Source: Fimbriiglobus sp.
GTDB taxonomy: Bacteria; Planctomycetota; Planctomycetia; Gemmatales; Gemmataceae
Length of the DNA: 34,325 bases
Reading direction: 5' to 3'
NCBI GenBank assembly: GCA_025351325.1
Contig: JANXWE010000090.1
Location: 1 to 34,325, forward strand
Shown: positions 6,734 through 17,077 of the stretch, piece after piece
Position numbering within the stretch: position 1 is the first letter of the stretch
Layout of the letters: each line of letters starts with the position of its first letter
The notes under the pieces: generated by a model
Told to the model about the DNA's origin: nothing
The model's input: only the letters and a program-made list of their open reading frames with translations
Databases searched by the model: none
Position numbers and translations under genes: made by a program

Positions 6734-9487
6734 ATGAAGCGTCCCGCGCTCAATGTGCTGCTCTTCGCCGGACTGGTGGCACTGCTGTCGGTTTCCGGCG
6801 GGCAGGGCGAAAGCCCGACTCCCGATGCTCCGGAAAAGAAGTTCCCGGACTTCAACACCGTGGTGAAAGGGGCCAAAATCTACGAGGGTCTCTTCACGCT
6901 CCACCAAAAAGACGATCACGTCTACGCCGAGATCCTCCCGTTCCAATTCGACAAGCCGTTCCTCGTGCCGATGGCCATCGCCAAAGGCGCCGGGGTCGGC
7001 GGCACCACGCTCAACGGCGGCGACGAGTACGTGCTGTTGTTCCGCAAGGTCGGCGACAAAGTGTTCGTGGTGCGTCGCAACGTGCGCTACACGGCCACAC
7101 CTGGCTCTGCAGCCGCGCGGGCACTCGATACCACCTACTCCGATTCGGTACTGATGGCGTTACCGATCAAAGCCCTCAACTCCATGAAAGGGTCGGTGCT
7201 GATCGATTTCAACCAGATCTTCTTCAGCGACTTGGGCGACATCAACATCGGGTTCCTCGACCGCGAGCGGACGACGTGGAACAAAATCAAAACCTTCAAA
7301 AAGAACGTCGAACTGGAAGTCGCCGCGACGTTCGCCGGGAACCGCACCAACGGCGTGGCCCCGACCGGCGGCGATGCCGTGATCGACAGTCGCGGGGCCA
7401 CAGTGGTGATTCATTACGGCATCGTCGAACTCCCGGAACCGGGCTACCAAACCCGGGATGCGGACGACCGCGTCGGGCACTTCACCACCGTCCTCAAAGA
7501 TTTCTCGAAGGAGTCGACCGAAACCGCGTTCGTCCGGCACGTCAACCGCTGGCGGCTGGAGCGGGCCGACGGCTCCCCGTGGAAGGCCGGGGCCAAGCTC
7601 GTGCCCCCGAAGAAGAAGATCATCTACTGGATCGAGAACACCGTGCCGGAAGAGTACCGGGCGACCGTCCGCGAGGGGATTCTCGAATGGAACAAAGCCT
7701 TCGAGAAGATCGGCTTCCGGGACGCCATCGAAGTGCGACAGCAAGAGGGCGAAGACTTCGACCCGGAAGACATCACGTACGCCACGTTCCGGTGGATCAC
7801 GTCGGAGGTGCCGTACGCCATCGGGCCGAGCCGGGCCAACCCGTTCACGGGCGAACTCCTCGACGCCGACATTTTGTTCGATGCCAGCATGGTGCGGGCG
7901 TACAAGGGCGAAACCTTGATCTACCGCGACGACAAGGGGCAAGCGTTCGAGCCGGCCAGCAACATGCAAGCCAGCCGACGGGGCTGGGATCTCCCGTCGC
8001 ACCCGCTCGACCGGCTCCGCGAAAATATGGGGATGACCCCGAGTTGGAACGACCATGCCAGCAAGGCGAACAACCCCGAAGCCCAGTTGCGCCAGAAACT
8101 CGCGCTGATCCGCAACGGGTATTGCCAGTGTGCCCACCACAAACAGAGCGAACTCGCGTTGGCGATGACCGCGGCACTGGTGCAAGCTGGTGTGAAGGAC
8201 GGTGAAAAGGTGCCGGACGATCTGTTGATTCAAGCCATCAAAGAGACCGTGATGCACGAAGTCGGCCACACCCTCGGGCTACGGCACAACTTCAAAGCGA
8301 GCACGGTGCTGAAGAACGACCAACTGCACGACACGGCGATCACGGGCAAGCAAGGCCTCGTCGGCTCGGTGATGGACTACAACCCGGCGAACATCGCCCC
8401 GAAGGGCACCAAGCAAGGTCACTACTTCACGCCGACACTCGGGGCCTACGATTTCTGGGCCATCGAGTACGCCTACACACCCAACGGCAGCCCGGAGCAA
8501 CTGGCGAAGATCGCCAAGCGAGCCGCCGAACCGAACCTGATTTACGGCACCGATGAAGACCTCATGGGTACCAACGACCCGCTCGTGAACCAGTGGGATC
8601 TCGGCTCCGATCCGCTCAAGTTCGCCCAAGAGCGGGTGAAGCTGGCGCAGGATTTGATCCCGAATCTCGCGGAACGTGTCACCGAGAAAGGCGAAGGGTA
8701 CCAGCGTGCCCGCGTCGCCTTCGGCGTGCTACTTCGCCAGTATGGGAACTCGGCGGTGCTCGCCGCGAAGTTCGTCGGTGGCAGCTCCATGAACCGCGAT
8801 CACAAAGACGACCCGAATGCCCGCGATCCGTTCGTGCCCACGCCGGTCGCCAAGCAGCGGGACGCTCTGAAGTTCTTGCAAGAGGACATCCTCACCGATA
8901 AACCGTTCGACTTCCCGCCGGAGCTGTTGCGGAAGCTCGGGGCCGACCGCTGGGTCCACTGGGGGAACGAAGGGTCGATGCGGGCCGTGGAATTCCCGGT
9001 GAACGACCGCGTCCTGGCCATCCACCGGACGGTGCTGAACGAACTGCTCGATTCGAACACGCTCAACGCCGTGCAGAACACCGCCAAGATGACCGCCAAG
9101 GACGACAAGCCGGTGCAACTGTCGGAATTGTTCCGCATGCTGTCCGAGGCGTCGTTCGCCGACCTGCCGAGCGACGGCAAAGCGGCGACGGTGAAATCGT
9201 CGGTGATCCGCCGGAATTTGCAGCGCGAATACGTCCGCAAGCTTTCGGGCATCGTTCTCGGGAAAAACTCCGGGGGCAACCTCTTTGCCATGCTCCTGGG
9301 CGGTGGTGGCAGCAACACCGTGCCCGCCGACGCCAAGAGTTTGGCCCGCCTGCACTTGAAGGAGGCGAGCAAGCGGATCGAGACCGCCCTCAAAGATGAA
9401 AAGGACGACACCGCGAAAGCTCACTTGGACGAACTGAAAGAGCAGATCGGCAAAGTGCTGGGCGCGAACTTGACCGCGAACGAGTGA
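6734..9487 (+). CDS. secreted zinc metalloprotease, DUF5117/DUF4953 type
   Basis: The 917-residue protein begins with a signal peptide (residues 1-25, cut near SGGQGES). It has the layout of the large zinc-dependent proteases with DUF5118, DUF5117 and DUF4953 domains. The zinc site is HEVGHTLGLRH, with His508, Glu509, His512 and His518, which is the full metzincin pattern HExxHxxGxxH. A Met-turn candidate, SVMDY, has its Met at residue 547. It is expected to act outside the cytoplasm as an endopeptidase; the substrate is unknown. The start is ATG 6734. The gene stands alone, diverging from the TIGR02996 gene and followed by a long palindrome. Confidence 0.9.
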   Translation: MKRPALNVLLFAGLVALLSVSGGQGESPTPDAPEKKFPDFNTVVKGAKIYEGLFTLHQKDDHVYAEILPFQFDKPFLVPMAIAKGAGVGGTTLNGGDEYVLLFRKVGDKVFVVRRNVRYTATPGSAAARALDTTYSDSVLMALPIKALNSMKGSVLIDFNQIFFSDLGDINIGFLDRERTTWNKIKTFKKNVELEVAATFAGNRTNGVAPTGGDAVIDSRGATVVIHYGIVELPEPGYQTRDADDRVGHFTTVLKDFSKESTETAFVRHVNRWRLERADGSPWKAGAKLVPPKKKIIYWIENTVPEEYRATVREGILEWNKAFEKIGFRDAIEVRQQEGEDFDPEDITYATFRWITSEVPYAIGPSRANPFTGELLDADILFDASMVRAYKGETLIYRDDKGQAFEPASNMQASRRGWDLPSHPLDRLRENMGMTPSWNDHASKANNPEAQLRQKLALIRNGYCQCAHHKQSELALAMTAALVQAGVKDGEKVPDDLLIQAIKETVMHEVGHTLGLRHNFKASTVLKNDQLHDTAITGKQGLVGSVMDYNPANIAPKGTKQGHYFTPTLGAYDFWAIEYAYTPNGSPEQLAKIAKRAAEPNLIYGTDEDLMGTNDPLVNQWDLGSDPLKFAQERVKLAQDLIPNLAERVTEKGEGYQRARVAFGVLLRQYGNSAVLAAKFVGGSSMNRDHKDDPNARDPFVPTPVAKQRDALKFLQEDILTDKPFDFPPELLRKLGADRWVHWGNEGSMRAVEFPVNDRVLAIHRTVLNELLDSNTLNAVQNTAKMTAKDDKPVQLSELFRMLSEASFADLPSDGKAATVKSSVIRRNLQREYVRKLSGIVLGKNSGGNLFAMLLGGGGSNTVPADAKSLARLHLKEASKRIETALKDEKDDTAKAHLDELKEQIGKVLGANLTANE

Positions 9488-9510
9488 TTTGAAGCTTTCG
9501 GAATGATGGG

Positions 9511-9818
9511 AAGTGGCCGTGGGCGTTCCCAAGGGAGACTGGCAAATTTTTACGGCACACGGCAACTGAGTCTTTGCGGCCCCGAAGGGGCCACCGAAGG
9601 TAGCCTGGGGTGAAGCGCAGCGTAACCCCAGGAACGATTGCGTCCGGGTAGCCCCTTCGGGGCCGAAGATGGTTCTTTACAGCGACCAGGGGTTGCGCTG
9701 CGCTCCACCCCTGGCTACCTTCGGTGGCCCCGTTGGGGCCGCAAGACACTTAAAGCGAAACGTCGGCAGCGCGGCTGACCCGCCAGAAAGATTTGCCAGA
9801 CCCTTCCCACGGCCACTT
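9511..9818. repeat. long imperfect palindrome, about 308 bp (MITE-like)
   Basis: The 442-base gap between two genes is mostly one inverted-repeat structure. Inner arms 9575-9632 and 9686-9743 match at 52 of 58 positions. Outer arms near 9511-9551 and 9787-9818 share AAGTGGCCGTGGG and CTGGCAAAT, with an extra 7 bases in the left arm. A small hairpin (GCCCCTTCGGGGC) lies in the centre. There is no transposase, and translation of it gives no protein-like frame. It could be a non-autonomous mobile element or a dispersed structured repeat; as RNA it would form a long rod. The remaining bases to 9929 hold only the leader of the next gene. Confidence 0.75.
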
Positions 9819-9929
9819 TTGGTTTGCGACTGAAAAGTGGTGTAACATTTCCACCGGCACTGGCAAGAAAGTTGGCAAGCTGTACAGTAAACCATTCGGA
9901 TAGTATTTGACGATCGTATTGGAGTCGGA

Positions 9930-10757
9930 ATGTTTGCAAGTTTTCTTAAGTTGATCCGAGTGCCGTTCACGGTTGCTTTGTTCTCGATGTCGACCGGAAT
10001 CGGGCAAGCTGCCGACGAAAGTCCCGAGACCAAAGCAATTCTCAAAGGATTCTGCACCGACCTCAAATCGAAGAAAGTCGATGATCGTGTGAAGGCGGCG
10101 GAAGCGATTGGTGAACTCGGGCCAAAGGCGTTGTCGGCGTGCCGCCCGCTCTGCGAGGCGATGCTGGATAAAAATGCCAAAGTGAAAGCGGCCGCGGCCG
10201 ACTCGTTGAAGAAAGTCGACAAAAAACTGGGGGATCTCGCGGTCGCGATCTACGTGAATCTCAGTATTGAAGCTGTTGAACAGGCGGCCGTACTCGGGAC
10301 AGTCGCGGAACCGCTCTGTCCACTGATCTGGACGATGGCCAGCCAAATCAGCGCTGGCGAAGCCAGGATTGGAAATGGTTCCCAACTCGTGAAATGCCTC
10401 GTTGCCTTGGCGAAAACATCGCCAGATGACCCAGGTGCGAATGCCATGATCATCTCCGGCATCTCGCTGATTCAAGCGACAGGGATTTACCCGAAAGAGA
10501 TTGCAGAAGTCCGTTCGGAGTCGACCGTACTCATCCGCGAGATGAAAAATAAAAAACAGGCGTTGAAGGCCCTTTTGAACGCGGCCGGGAAAGACACCGC
10601 AGTGATCCGTGTTCGAGCAATCGAATCTCTTGCCATCATTTACGATGAGGACAACGACAAACTGATCACCAAGACATTGGAAGGGATGCGTTTCGACGAA
10701 AGCGTTCCCGTTCGCAACGCAGTCGACATCGCACTGGAAACCTTCAAAAAGAAATAG
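9930..10757 (+). CDS. secreted HEAT-repeat-like protein
   Basis: The 275-residue protein has a signal peptide (residues 1-27, likely cut in GQAADES) and then helical repeats of HEAT type. Two pairs are easy to see: KVDDRVKAAEAIGELGPKAL with KVKAAAADSLKKVDKK, and near the end VIRVRAIESLAIIYDE with VPVRNAVDIALETF. Such repeats serve protein binding; no catalytic motif is visible. The middle (residues 105-200) is less regular. GGAG lies just before the ATG at 9930. The coding sequence is less GC-biased than the neighbours. A strong terminator hairpin follows. The partner is unknown. Confidence 0.7.
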   Translation: MFASFLKLIRVPFTVALFSMSTGIGQAADESPETKAILKGFCTDLKSKKVDDRVKAAEAIGELGPKALSACRPLCEAMLDKNAKVKAAAADSLKKVDKKLGDLAVAIYVNLSIEAVEQAAVLGTVAEPLCPLIWTMASQISAGEARIGNGSQLVKCLVALAKTSPDDPGANAMIISGISLIQATGIYPKEIAEVRSESTVLIREMKNKKQALKALLNAAGKDTAVIRVRAIESLAIIYDEDNDKLITKTLEGMRFDESVPVRNAVDIALETFKKK

Positions 10758-10763
10758 ACCCGC

Positions 10764-10799
10764 AACGAGAAAGGGCGACCCGTAAGGGCCGCCCTCGTT
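10764..10799. terminator. terminator hairpin between converging genes
   Basis: AGGGCGACCC (10772-10781), loop GTAA, and GGGCCGCCCT (10786-10795) pair at 9 of 10 positions. AACG and CGTT extend the stem outside a small bulge, and TTTC follows. It lies 7 bases past the stop of the HEAT-like gene and 20 bases before the stop of the opposing gene, so it may serve both strands. Confidence 0.7.
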
Positions 10800-10819
10800 T
10801 CACTCCGCACTTCACCGAA

Positions 10820-11278
10820 CTACTTCTTGAGTTCGAGCTTCACTTTGTGGACGTACAAGTTGCGGTCGAACTCGTTTTCTTTGTAGGCGTCGTTGGTGAA
10901 GGCGATGCTCAGCTTGGCGTCACCCTTTTTCATCTTGGCGACGAAGGTGTATTCTTTCGCTTCGTTCATGGCGAGTTCGAAGTTCTCCTTCACCACTTGG
11001 TCGCCGACTTTGATCGTCATCTTGGCTTTCATCTTCTCGGCTTCGTCGCCCGACGCTTCGATGGTGATCGTGTACTCGCCGTCTTCGACGATCTTCACCG
11101 TCGCCACGGCTTCGCCGGCGGCGTAGAAGGCGATCTTGGCGTTGCCTTCGTCGAGCACCACCCCTTCGGCCGGAAGTTTGAAGTCCTTCAATTCGACGCT
11201 GATCGCTTCGGCGGCGACCGCAACGCCAACACTGGCCACCACGACAGCCACGGCTGCGACAATCATTCGCTGGAACAT
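10820..11278 (-). CDS. secreted protein with CBM-like (xylan-binding type) domain
   Basis: The 152-residue protein has a clear signal peptide, MFQRMIVAAVAVVVASVGVA, cut after AVAAEA. The mature part is all beta: EYTITIEASGDEAEKMKAK, then YTFVAKMKKGDAKLSIAF and FTNDAYKENEFDRNLYVHKV. The FTND...DRNLYV pattern with acidic residues near the C-terminus is typical of the Ca-dependent carbohydrate-binding modules of the CBM36/CBM60 (xylan-binding) group. As a stand-alone secreted module without a catalytic domain it may bind a polysaccharide or be structural. GAAGGTGG precedes ATG 11278. It is divergent from the response regulator gene. Confidence 0.7.
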   Translation of the reverse strand: MFQRMIVAAVAVVVASVGVAVAAEAISVELKDFKLPAEGVVLDEGNAKIAFYAAGEAVATVKIVEDGEYTITIEASGDEAEKMKAKMTIKVGDQVVKENFELAMNEAKEYTFVAKMKKGDAKLSIAFTNDAYKENEFDRNLYVHKVKLELKK

Positions 11279-11387
11279 GATCGAACCACCTTCTCAAAAT
11301 GAGGAAACAACCCGGGCGAATGCCCACCGGCACCAGACATGAACTCGGGTATTATAGGCACAAGCGGCCGTCGCAGCGAGAGCGCGG

Positions 11388-11393
11388 TATAAT
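11388..11393 (+). promoter_or_regulatory. possible -10 box before the response regulator
   Basis: A perfect TATAAT lies 6 bases before the ATG at 11400. If used, the transcript would start at or within a few bases of the start codon, giving a leaderless mRNA; no ribosome binding site is visible, which agrees. There is no convincing -35 hexamer at the usual distance, so this is tentative. Confidence 0.3.
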
Positions 11394-11399
11394 TTCACC

Positions 11400-12815
<1,416 letters not shown>

Positions 12816-12817
12816 CT

Positions 12818-13735
12818 TCACCCCTTCGCCAACAACCATTCCAGCACGGCCTTCTGCACGTGGAGCCGGTTCTCGGCTTGGTCGAAGACCACGCTCTGCG
12901 GGCCGTCGACGACCTCGTCGGTGATCTCCTCGCCGCGGTGGGCCGGCAAGCAGTGCAGCACCTTGCAACCCTTCGGTGCCTTCGCCATCAGTGCGGCGTT
13001 CAACTGGAACGGGGCGAACTTCGCCAGCCGCTCGTCACGCTCCGCCTCTTGGCCCATGCTCGTCCAAACGTCGGTGTAGACCACATCGGCCGACTTCACC
13101 GCGGCAACCGGATCATGAACGATCAACGGCTTGTCGGCGGAGACTTTGTTCGCGTAATTCTTCAAGAATGCATCGTCGAACGCATAGCCGGGTGGACAGG
13201 CCAGCACGAACTTGGCACCGAGCCGGGCGCAGCCCACGGCCAGCGACATCGACACATTGTTTCCATCGCCAACGAAGACGATGGTCTTCCCGGCGACCGT
13301 GCCGAAGCACTCTTGAATCGTCAGCAAGTCGGCGAGCGCTTGGCACGGGTGCGAGCGATCCGTCAACCCGTTGATGACCGGGATGCTGCCGTGCCGCGCG
13401 AGTGCGTCGACGGTCTCTTGGCAGAACACGCGCAGCACGATGGCGTCGAGGAACCGGCTGGCCGTGCGGGCGAAATCGGGGAGCGTTTCGCGCACCCCGA
13501 GGCCGATCTCGGCGCCGGAAAAGAACAGGCTCGTGCCGCCGAGTTGGGCCACGCCCGCCTCGAAGCTCATCCGCGTCCGCAGCGACGGTTTCTCGAAGAC
13601 CAAGCCGACCACTTTCCCGGCGAGGGGCGTCGGGGATCGACCGGCCCGGCGCTCCGCTTTGAGTTCGGCAGCGCGGCCCACGAGGTTCCGAATGGTGTCG
13701 GTCGGAACGTCGATCAGATTAAGCAGATGCGGCAT
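12818..13735 (-). CDS. argF: ornithine carbamoyltransferase
   Basis: The enzyme makes citrulline from ornithine and carbamoyl phosphate in the cytoplasm (arginine synthesis). At 305 residues it has normal length. Motifs: SLRTR at 51-55 (the carbamoyl phosphate loop, usually STRTR), HPCQ at 129-132, DVWTSMG near 222-228 and HCLPAHRG at 261-268 with the catalytic Cys. I chose ATG 13735 (MPHLLNLIDV), which fits the family's usual start; longer frames read upstream intergenic DNA. It is the last gene of the operon argB-argD-argF, 46 bases after argD. The Leu in place of the first Thr in the phosphate loop is a small oddity. Confidence 0.95.
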   Translation of the reverse strand: MPHLLNLIDVPTDTIRNLVGRAAELKAERRAGRSPTPLAGKVVGLVFEKPSLRTRMSFEAGVAQLGGTSLFFSGAEIGLGVRETLPDFARTASRFLDAIVLRVFCQETVDALARHGSIPVINGLTDRSHPCQALADLLTIQECFGTVAGKTIVFVGDGNNVSMSLAVGCARLGAKFVLACPPGYAFDDAFLKNYANKVSADKPLIVHDPVAAVKSADVVYTDVWTSMGQEAERDERLAKFAPFQLNAALMAKAPKGCKVLHCLPAHRGEEITDEVVDGPQSVVFDQAENRLHVQKAVLEWLLAKG

Positions 13736-13781
13736 CGGCAAAGGTTTCCTGAATCCACTGAACGAATAACTTTCACAGAAT

Positions 13782-14993
13782 CTAAGGCTGATGCTGCGCG
13801 AGCACGTCGGCGAGGATGGCACAGCCATCGTCGATCAGGTCGTCCGGGATGTTCACGGCGGGCAGCAGGCGGATGACGGTGCCGTGCGTGCAGTTGATGA
13901 GCAAGCCGCGGGCGAGGCACTTGGCCACGATGGCTGCCCCTTCGCAATTCAATTCCAAGCCGATCATGGCCCCGAGGATGCGGATCTCCTTCACGAGGGG
14001 CGACTGCAATTGCATCTGTTCGAAGTGGCTGCGGAAGCGTTCGCCGACTTGCAACGCCCGTTCGAGCAAGCCTTCATCTTCAAAAGTTTCGATGGTCGCC
14101 AAGGCCGCACGGCAGGCCAGCGGGTTCCCACCGAAGGTCGCGGCGTGCGTGCCGGGCTTCAAGAGGGCGGCAATCTCCGGCTTGGCGATCACGCCGCCCA
14201 GAGCAACACCGCCGGCGAGTGCTTTGGCCATCGTCACCACGTCCGGCACGATGTTCCAGTGCTGGTGGGCGTACCACTTGCCCGTGCGGCCCATGCCCGT
14301 TTGCACTTCGTCGAGCATCAGCAACATGCCGTTGCGGTCGCAGAGTTCGCGCAACCCTTCGAGATACCCCGGCGGCGGCATGTTGATGCCACCTTCGCCT
14401 TGGATCGGTTCGAGCAAGATGGCGGCCGTTTCGCTGTCGATGGCACGGGCCACGGCATCCAAACTGCCGTGCTGGGTGTAGGTGAAGCCCGGTAGCATCG
14501 GCTCCAGTCCGGCGTGGTACTTCGGCTGTGCCGTGGCCGAGAGGGCACCGAACGTCCGCCCGTGGAAGCTGTTCGTCATCGTGATGATCTTGTACCGGCC
14601 GTGAGGCTTGCCGTGCAATCGCGCGAGCTTGATGGCGGCTTCGTTCGCCTCCGCCCCACTGTTGCAGAAGAAGCACTGGCCGCCCCAACCGGTGCGCTCG
14701 CTGAGGGCTTGTGCGAGTAACGCTTGCGGCTCGGTGTACCACGAATTGGGAACGTGGATGAGCGTGCCGACTTGATCTCGGACGGCATCGACGATGCGCG
14801 GCGGGCAGTGACCGAGGATACCGCAGCCCCAACCCGGGAAGAAGTCGAGGTAGCGGTTGCCCTCGGCGTCCCAGACCCACGACCCGTCGCCGCGCACGAG
14901 GCAGACGGGGTAGCGCGTGTAGTTGCCGATGAGGTACTTCTTGGCCAGCGCGATGACTTCGACGGACGGGAGCGTATCGGCTGTGGTGATCAT
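13782..14993 (-). CDS. argD: acetylornithine aminotransferase
   Basis: This PLP enzyme has 403 residues and converts N-acetylglutamate semialdehyde to N-acetylornithine, with glutamate as amino donor. Class III aminotransferase features are NSGAEANEAAIKLAR (111-125), SFHGRTFGALSAT, LLEPIQGEGG, LMLDEVQTGMGRTG with Asp228, and the PLP-binding Lys257 in VTMAKALAGG. The N-terminus is MITTADTLPSVEV with ATG 14993. The gene lies between argB (43 bases upstream) and argF, as expected of an arginine operon. The same fold serves other omega-aminotransferases, but the context makes ArgD the best call. Confidence 0.93.
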   Translation of the reverse strand: MITTADTLPSVEVIALAKKYLIGNYTRYPVCLVRGDGSWVWDAEGNRYLDFFPGWGCGILGHCPPRIVDAVRDQVGTLIHVPNSWYTEPQALLAQALSERTGWGGQCFFCNSGAEANEAAIKLARLHGKPHGRYKIITMTNSFHGRTFGALSATAQPKYHAGLEPMLPGFTYTQHGSLDAVARAIDSETAAILLEPIQGEGGINMPPPGYLEGLRELCDRNGMLLMLDEVQTGMGRTGKWYAHQHWNIVPDVVTMAKALAGGVALGGVIAKPEIAALLKPGTHAATFGGNPLACRAALATIETFEDEGLLERALQVGERFRSHFEQMQLQSPLVKEIRILGAMIGLELNCEGAAIVAKCLARGLLINCTHGTVIRLLPAVNIPDDLIDDGCAILADVLAQHQP

Positions 14994-15036
14994 TTTGGAA
15001 GGGGCCTGCGGAAAGTCGGATGTTCGGTACTTGGTA

Positions 15037-15900
15037 TTATTTCACAATTTCGGTGCCTGTCGAGCCGGGCTGCAAGAAATCATCGAGCAAAGCCTGGGGG
15101 TCGCGGCCGTCGAGGATGACCGCCCGCCTCGCTCCAGCGTCCAACGCTTCGAAGCAGGCTTCCACTTTCGGGATCATGCCCCCGTCGATCACGCCCGCCG
15201 TCATCAACGTTCGGCACTCATTCGTGGTCAGACGGGCCAAGCGGGTGGAAGGTTCGTGGCGATTTTGGAGTACACCGGGAGTGTCGGTGAGGAACAGCAC
15301 CGCGTCGCAGTCGATTTCGCGGGCCAGCCCCGCCGCCATGGAGTCGGCGTTCACGTTCAACCAGCCGCCGTCGATTTCATCACGAGCCAGCGATGGCACA
15401 ATCGAAACCGTGCCGTTATGCAGTTGATTCCGGAACCACTCCTGGTCGATCTTCGATACGATTCCCACGCGGCCCAAATCGAGCGGTTGAAGATCCAGAC
15501 CCGGCAGAAGCAGGCGAGTCCCAAACACCCCTTCCCGAACCCCGGCGACCTGGCACCCTCGCTGAGTGAACTGGCCCACGAGTGAATCGTTGATCTCGTG
15601 GAGCACCCGCACCACGATTTCGAGAGTCGCGTCGTCCGTGTAGCGGCGCCCTTGAATTTTCACCGGCTTTAGTCCGGCTGCATCCATGGCCCGGTCAATC
15701 GGCTTGCCACCACCGTGAACGAGGAGCAGTTTTACACCCAGCGTTTGCAGGGCCGCAACGGCCTCGACCATGCTTGTGGTTGCCGTGGGCAGTTCCATGG
15801 CGCTGCCACCGAGTTTGACGACGACCGCGCGGCCTTGCAGAGTTCGGAGACGATCCGCGATTTTAGTCAAAATATGAGAACCGTGATTCAACTCGGGCAT
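15037..15900 (-). CDS. argB: acetylglutamate kinase
   Basis: The enzyme phosphorylates N-acetylglutamate, the second step of arginine synthesis and often the feedback-controlled one. With ATG 15900 it has 287 residues. The amino acid kinase signatures are VVVKLGGS at 26-33 and VHGGGKPIDR at 61-70, followed by RRYTDDATLEIV, DGGWLNVNADSMAAGLA and LTDTPGVL. An in-frame TTG at 15963, with GAGG before it, would add 21 residues; I prefer the ATG because the family normally has about 25-30 residues before the glycine loop. It is the first gene of argB-argD-argF. No promoter is obvious; a structured repeat lies about 100 bases upstream. Confidence 0.93.
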   Translation of the reverse strand: MPELNHGSHILTKIADRLRTLQGRAVVVKLGGSAMELPTATTSMVEAVAALQTLGVKLLLVHGGGKPIDRAMDAAGLKPVKIQGRRYTDDATLEIVVRVLHEINDSLVGQFTQRGCQVAGVREGVFGTRLLLPGLDLQPLDLGRVGIVSKIDQEWFRNQLHNGTVSIVPSLARDEIDGGWLNVNADSMAAGLAREIDCDAVLFLTDTPGVLQNRHEPSTRLARLTTNECRTLMTAGVIDGGMIPKVEACFEALDAGARRAVILDGRDPQALLDDFLQPGSTGTEIVK

Positions 15901-16006
15901 CCCGCAAGCGTTCCGTTCACTGACGCACTCGCCAATTTTAGGTACGGTGTGGAACTCCGTCAACCTACCTCGGGTGTGGGAGTAGTTTCAGTGATGTCTT
16001 GTTTTC

Positions 16007-16153
16007 GTTGGAGTTCAACCTTGAGGTTGTCTTCGTCGGAACGAGTCTTCGAGGTTCCGACGTCGGCGAGGGTCGGGCTTCGAGGACTCGGCCCGACCTA
16101 AGCAAACGACAAGCTATGGTTTAGGTGTCACAACCTAAAGGTTGAACTCCAAC
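16007..16153. repeat. 147-bp structured element with 24-bp terminal inverted repeats
   Basis: Ends 16007-16030 and 16130-16153 are inverted repeats matching at 23 of 24 positions. Inside are two more perfect hairpins: CGTCGGAAC with GTTCCGACG (16034-16042 and 16054-16062) and GGTCGGGC with GCCCGACC (16071-16078 and 16091-16098). A third weak pairing (CCTAA with TTAGG) lies further right. The fold looks like a cloverleaf closed by the long terminal stem. It has no coding frame. It is probably a small non-autonomous element or a structured repeat, unlike the palindrome at 9.5-9.8 kb. Confidence 0.65.
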
Positions 16154-16174
16154 AAATTGAAAAACATCGGCAGC

Positions 16175-16897
16175 TCACTTTTTCGCGGGTGCCAGCAGTG
16201 TCTCGAGTTGCTCCGGTTTCCGATGGATGTACCGGGCGATCCCGGAGAAGAAGAAGAGGAATTGCTCCGCCCCCTCCTCGGCCATTTTCGGGGCGCTCGG
16301 TCCCATCATTTTCACCAACCCGGCGGCGACGCGGCTGTCGGCCAGCAGGTACACGTGCACGGTCGGCTTGAACGTGGCGTTGCCCGTGTCCGGGTCTTGC
16401 GAACCGCGTGGGGAATGGAGCACCGCCACGGCTTTAACGGGCACCGTCGGCAACAATACTCCCGGTTTCACCTTGCCGGTGGCGTACCAAATCACGCCGT
16501 GGTCGAATTTGCCGACGGTTTGCCAAGTCAATTCGCTGCCGGTTTCATCGCTCCAGAAGAACTGCCCTTTGCCCAGATCGGTGATGTCGACACAGGGCAC
16601 CTTCAGCCGCTTCCAAGCTTGCGTCGTCCGATCCGGATGTTCGATCAGCCAGTCGTACACATTGGGGTGGGCGACGAATTCATCGTCGTTCGCCTTCGCC
16701 GAAATGGTCGGCGCCTTGATGATCCCCGCCACGACTTCGCGGAACGGTTCGGCCACATAATCGAGTAAAACTTTCGGCTTGGCGGCGGCTGTGGAGGCGG
16801 ACGGTGTCACCACGGGTCGCGGTTCGAGTGCCAGTGCCGGCCACGCCCAGGCGACGGCCACCGTTGAACCGAGCATCCACGTTCGCAGCGCAGCCAT
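16175..16897 (-). CDS. secreted protein of unknown function, 240 aa
   Basis: The protein starts MAALRTWMLGSTVAVAWAW with ATG 16897 and has a signal peptide cut near ALALEP. A Pro/Ala/Ser/Thr linker precedes a folded region with GKGQFFWSDETGSELTW, GVIWYATGKVKPGV and the conserved-looking VHVYLLADSRVAAGLVKMM. The last 40 residues (EQFLFFFSGIARYIHRKPEQ) are helical. I do not recognise a family; it looks like one of the many lineage-specific exported proteins of planctomycetes. It stands alone, with the structured repeat 21 bases after its stop. The 180 bases between it and the small basic protein gene hold only a terminator. Confidence 0.65.
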   Translation of the reverse strand: MAALRTWMLGSTVAVAWAWPALALEPRPVVTPSASTAAAKPKVLLDYVAEPFREVVAGIIKAPTISAKANDDEFVAHPNVYDWLIEHPDRTTQAWKRLKVPCVDITDLGKGQFFWSDETGSELTWQTVGKFDHGVIWYATGKVKPGVLLPTVPVKAVAVLHSPRGSQDPDTGNATFKPTVHVYLLADSRVAAGLVKMMGPSAPKMAEEGAEQFLFFFSGIARYIHRKPEQLETLLAPAKK

Positions 16898-17041
16898 CGC
16901 ACACCCGTCGACGTGGTGGGGAACCCTAACCGACTGTGGTAATTATCGAACCCTGGGTTGCGGGAACATGAATCATTCCCGATTCAACAGACTTGAGGAA
17001 TTATTTGAAATGGAGCGAAAATGAGGGATGGGGAACAAGCA

Positions 17042-17065
17042 GGCGGGTCTCGTGGTCGACCCGCC
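17042..17065 (-). terminator. hairpin after the small basic protein gene
   Basis: GGCGGGTC and GACCCGCC form a perfect 8-bp stem around an 8-base loop, starting 12 bases past the stop codon of the gene on the minus strand. The following bases (TGCTTGTTCC) are only moderately T-rich, so it may be a weak terminator or an mRNA-stabilising hairpin. Confidence 0.5.
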
Positions 17066-17077
17066 CCGATGAAACCT

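Noticed and set aside
15901-15963. TTG start for argB adding 21 residues
   Set aside because: The added residues do not fit the family's N-terminus, although GAGG before the TTG keeps it possible.
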